This document shows, piece by piece, positions 62,360 to 64,000 of a DNA stretch of 64,000 nt. Source of the stretch: Agriotes lineatus (taxonomy: Eukaryota; Arthropoda; Insecta; Coleoptera; Elateridae). The notes under the pieces were generated by a model. That model searched no databases. It saw only the letters and a program-made list of their open reading frames with translations, and was not told where the DNA came from. Both the position numbers and the translations under genes were made by a program. Location: NCBI GenBank assembly GCA_940337035.1, contig OW679203.1, positions 23,569,495 through 23,633,494 on the forward strand, given 5' to 3'. Numbering within the stretch: position 1 is the first letter of the stretch; each line of letters begins with the position of its first letter.

Positions 62360-62760
62360 GCAGGGTGATATGTGTGTACCAATCGACAGTTTCAAAAATC
62401 GTATGTAGATACAGGAAAACTGGGGGAAATAATAGAAGGCCAGGGCAATGTCAGAAGAGGGCAACTACAACCTGAGACGACCGTTTCTTAAGATTTATGT
62501 TTTGCGAACCAAGCATTGCGAGACAAAGTGGCTTAAAAATCAACTAAGTAATGTTCTAAATATAAACACTACATCAGAAACGGTAAGGAACCAACTTCAA
62601 GAAGAGAGAATACGTGCCAGAATACCTGCCAAAGGACCTATACTCAACAGAGAGCACCGGACTAGAAGAGTGCAATTTGCGAGGGATCATGTTATCTGGA
62701 TCCTTCAAAATTGGGCTAACCTTCTGTTCACGCTGTTAGGAATCCTAACGGTAACATAAT
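62360..62760 (+). pseudogene. Tc1-like transposase N-terminal fragment
   Basis: An STVSKIVCRYRKTG stretch (about 62384-62425, one frame) is the paired-type helix-turn-helix of Tc1 transposases. After a frame change the 62448-62759 frame continues with FLKIYVLR, SETVRNQLQEERIRARIPAK (62575-62635), REHRTRRVQFARDHV and WILQNWANLLFT (62695-62730), the position just before the first catalytic Asp of the family. It then diverges and stops, so the catalytic core is missing. The fragment ends about 40 bp before the RTE LINE, suggesting that the LINE landed in or beside it. Confidence 0.85.
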
Positions 62761-62801
62761 AAACACTAGACTATATTGAGAATGGACTTTAGTAATTAAT
62801 A

Positions 62802-64000
62802 TTGTTTAATCATAGCTGGATATTGTCAGTAAGACTAAAAACAAAACCGGTAAATACAACGATAATAGTAGTGTACATGCCAACATCAAACTATGAAGAC
62901 GATGAAGTAGAAGTAGTATATGAGACATTGAATGAAACGATGAATAAAATAAAAGCAAGCGAAAATGTCATTCTACTAGGAGATTGGAACGCTGTTGTAG
63001 GTGAACAAGAAGAAGAAAATATAGTAGGAAAGTACGGACTAGGAAAAAGAAATAAGAGATGTGAGAGACTTATTGAATTCTGTACGCAGCACAAACTGAC
63101 AATTAGTAACAATTTATTTCAACACCACCAGCGAAGAAGGTACACATGGAAAATGCGGGGTGATGTGGGCCGTTACCAAATTGACTATATAATAGTCAAA
63201 CAAAGATACAGGAACCAAGTTAAAGATAGCAGAAGCTATGCCAGTCCAGACATTGACAGCGATCACAACATGATAATGATGAAATGCAAACTACAACACT
63301 AAAAGACTAAGAAAAAAGCAATAAACAAATGGAACTACAAGATAACCAAACAACACTAGAAAAGTTCCAAACAAAGATAGATGAAAGTAACATAAAAATA
63401 AGAGAAAATGCAAACAAAACCTGGAAAGACATAAAAGTCAACATAATGAAAACAATGGACGAAGTGATAGGGAAAGTAAAGCAAACCCCGCGGAAACTGT
63501 GGATTACACAAGAGGTAATTGAATTAATAGAAGAAAGAAGAAAATATAAGAATAACAGCACTGAAGAAGGACGAAACAAGTAGGTACAAACAACTAAGAA
63601 ACAAAATAAACACACAAACAAGAAAAGCAAAAGAAAAATACATGGAGAACAACTGCAAAGAAATCCAACAAGAAATGAATAAAGGAAACATCGAAAATGC
63701 ATACAAGAAAATAAAGAAGTTATTCAGTGAGAAAAAGAAAACAAGTCATATCATATATAAAGATGACGGAACAATGGTAACAGATGACAAAGAAGTAGCA
63801 GACAGATGGAAACTGTATATAGAGAACCTATATAAGGATGACAATACACAGAAAATACATATAGAAAATGAAGAAGAAACAATCGACGAAGGGAAAGGAC
63901 CATCAATACTGAGAACAGAATTTGAAAAAGCACTAAAAAGTCTCACGGATAAAAAAGCACCAGGAATTGACAAAATCCCAGCGGAAGTAATAAAAAGCCT
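62802..64000 (+). pseudogene. RTE-type LINE: endonuclease and start of reverse transcriptase, runs off the window
   Basis: The 62802-63302 frame holds an AP endonuclease lacking its N-terminal part: VVYMPTSNYEDDEV (62870-62910), the catalytic LLGDWNAVVGE (62974-63006), YTWKMRGDVGRYQIDYI (63141-63190) and the SDHNMIMMK end (63259-63285). A stop at 63300 and a frame change lead to 63329-63583 (WKDIKVNIMKTMDEVIG, WITQEVIELI). A second change restores the first frame by 63642, giving IYKDDGTMVTDDKEVADRWKLY and, at the window edge, the RT entry motif KKAPGIDKIPAEVIKSL. This motif order is that of RTE-like single-ORF LINEs. Only two apparent frameshifts make it younger than the other LINEs here. 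The palm domain lies beyond the window. Confidence 0.88.

Noticed and set aside
63307..63702. 131-codon minus-strand frame
   Set aside because: Antisense shadow of the RTE LINE; the plus strand carries the recognisable LINE motifs.

Overview
The window is AT-rich, TE-dense eukaryotic chromosomal DNA with one 100-base assembly gap. The only confidently protein-coding host gene is a haemolymph juvenile-hormone-binding protein (JHBP)/takeout-family gene with spliceosomal introns. That family is typical of insects, and the TE mix (CR1/jockey-group and RTE-type LINEs, Tc1, DDE_3-type, hAT and piggyBac-like relics, tRNA-derived SINEs) also suits an insect. The 10.8-kb intron and thin gene content point to a large, repeat-rich insect genome. 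Species cannot be read from the sequence.

Layout. 1-23.8 kb: mostly unrecognised DNA, with one reverse copy (8185-8980) of a ~1-kb noncoding repeat carrying a 55-bp minisatellite, a small RT relic near 9.6 kb, a 34-bp tandem duplication and a homopolymer G run. 23.8-27.6 kb: a degenerate array of repeated segments that resemble the start of a LINE reverse transcriptase domain, interrupted by a ~950-bp hAT-like element. 27.6-39 kb: unrecognised DNA plus the second copy of the ~1-kb repeat (34.9-35.9 kb), a 581-bp piggyBac-like MITE flanked by TTAA, a hAT-like terminus and two tRNA-derived SINEs. 39.3 kb: assembly gap, then a broken DDE transposase (minus strand). 40.9-44.6 kb: a nearly full-length but dead CR1/jockey-group LINE. 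45-47.8 kb: a short dispersed repeat, a SINE and unrecognised DNA.

47.9-60.0 kb: the JHBP/takeout gene, five coding exons joining in phase into 245 codons, with a TATA/initiator pair upstream and AATAAA downstream. The first four exons lie within about 1 kb. Intron 4 is about 10.8 kb and carries a ~160-bp tandem satellite array, into which a ~0.7-kb element, a 211-bp TA-flanked MITE and a reverse-strand LINE have inserted. 60-64 kb: the third copy of the ~1-kb repeat, a Tc1-like transposase relic, then an RTE-type LINE running off the window.

There is no operon logic here. The host gene stands alone and everything else recognisable is mobile or repetitive. The observations most worth checking are the intronic satellite with its higher-order duplication, the RT-derived tandem array, and the ~1-kb noncoding repeat with its internal variable-number minisatellite.
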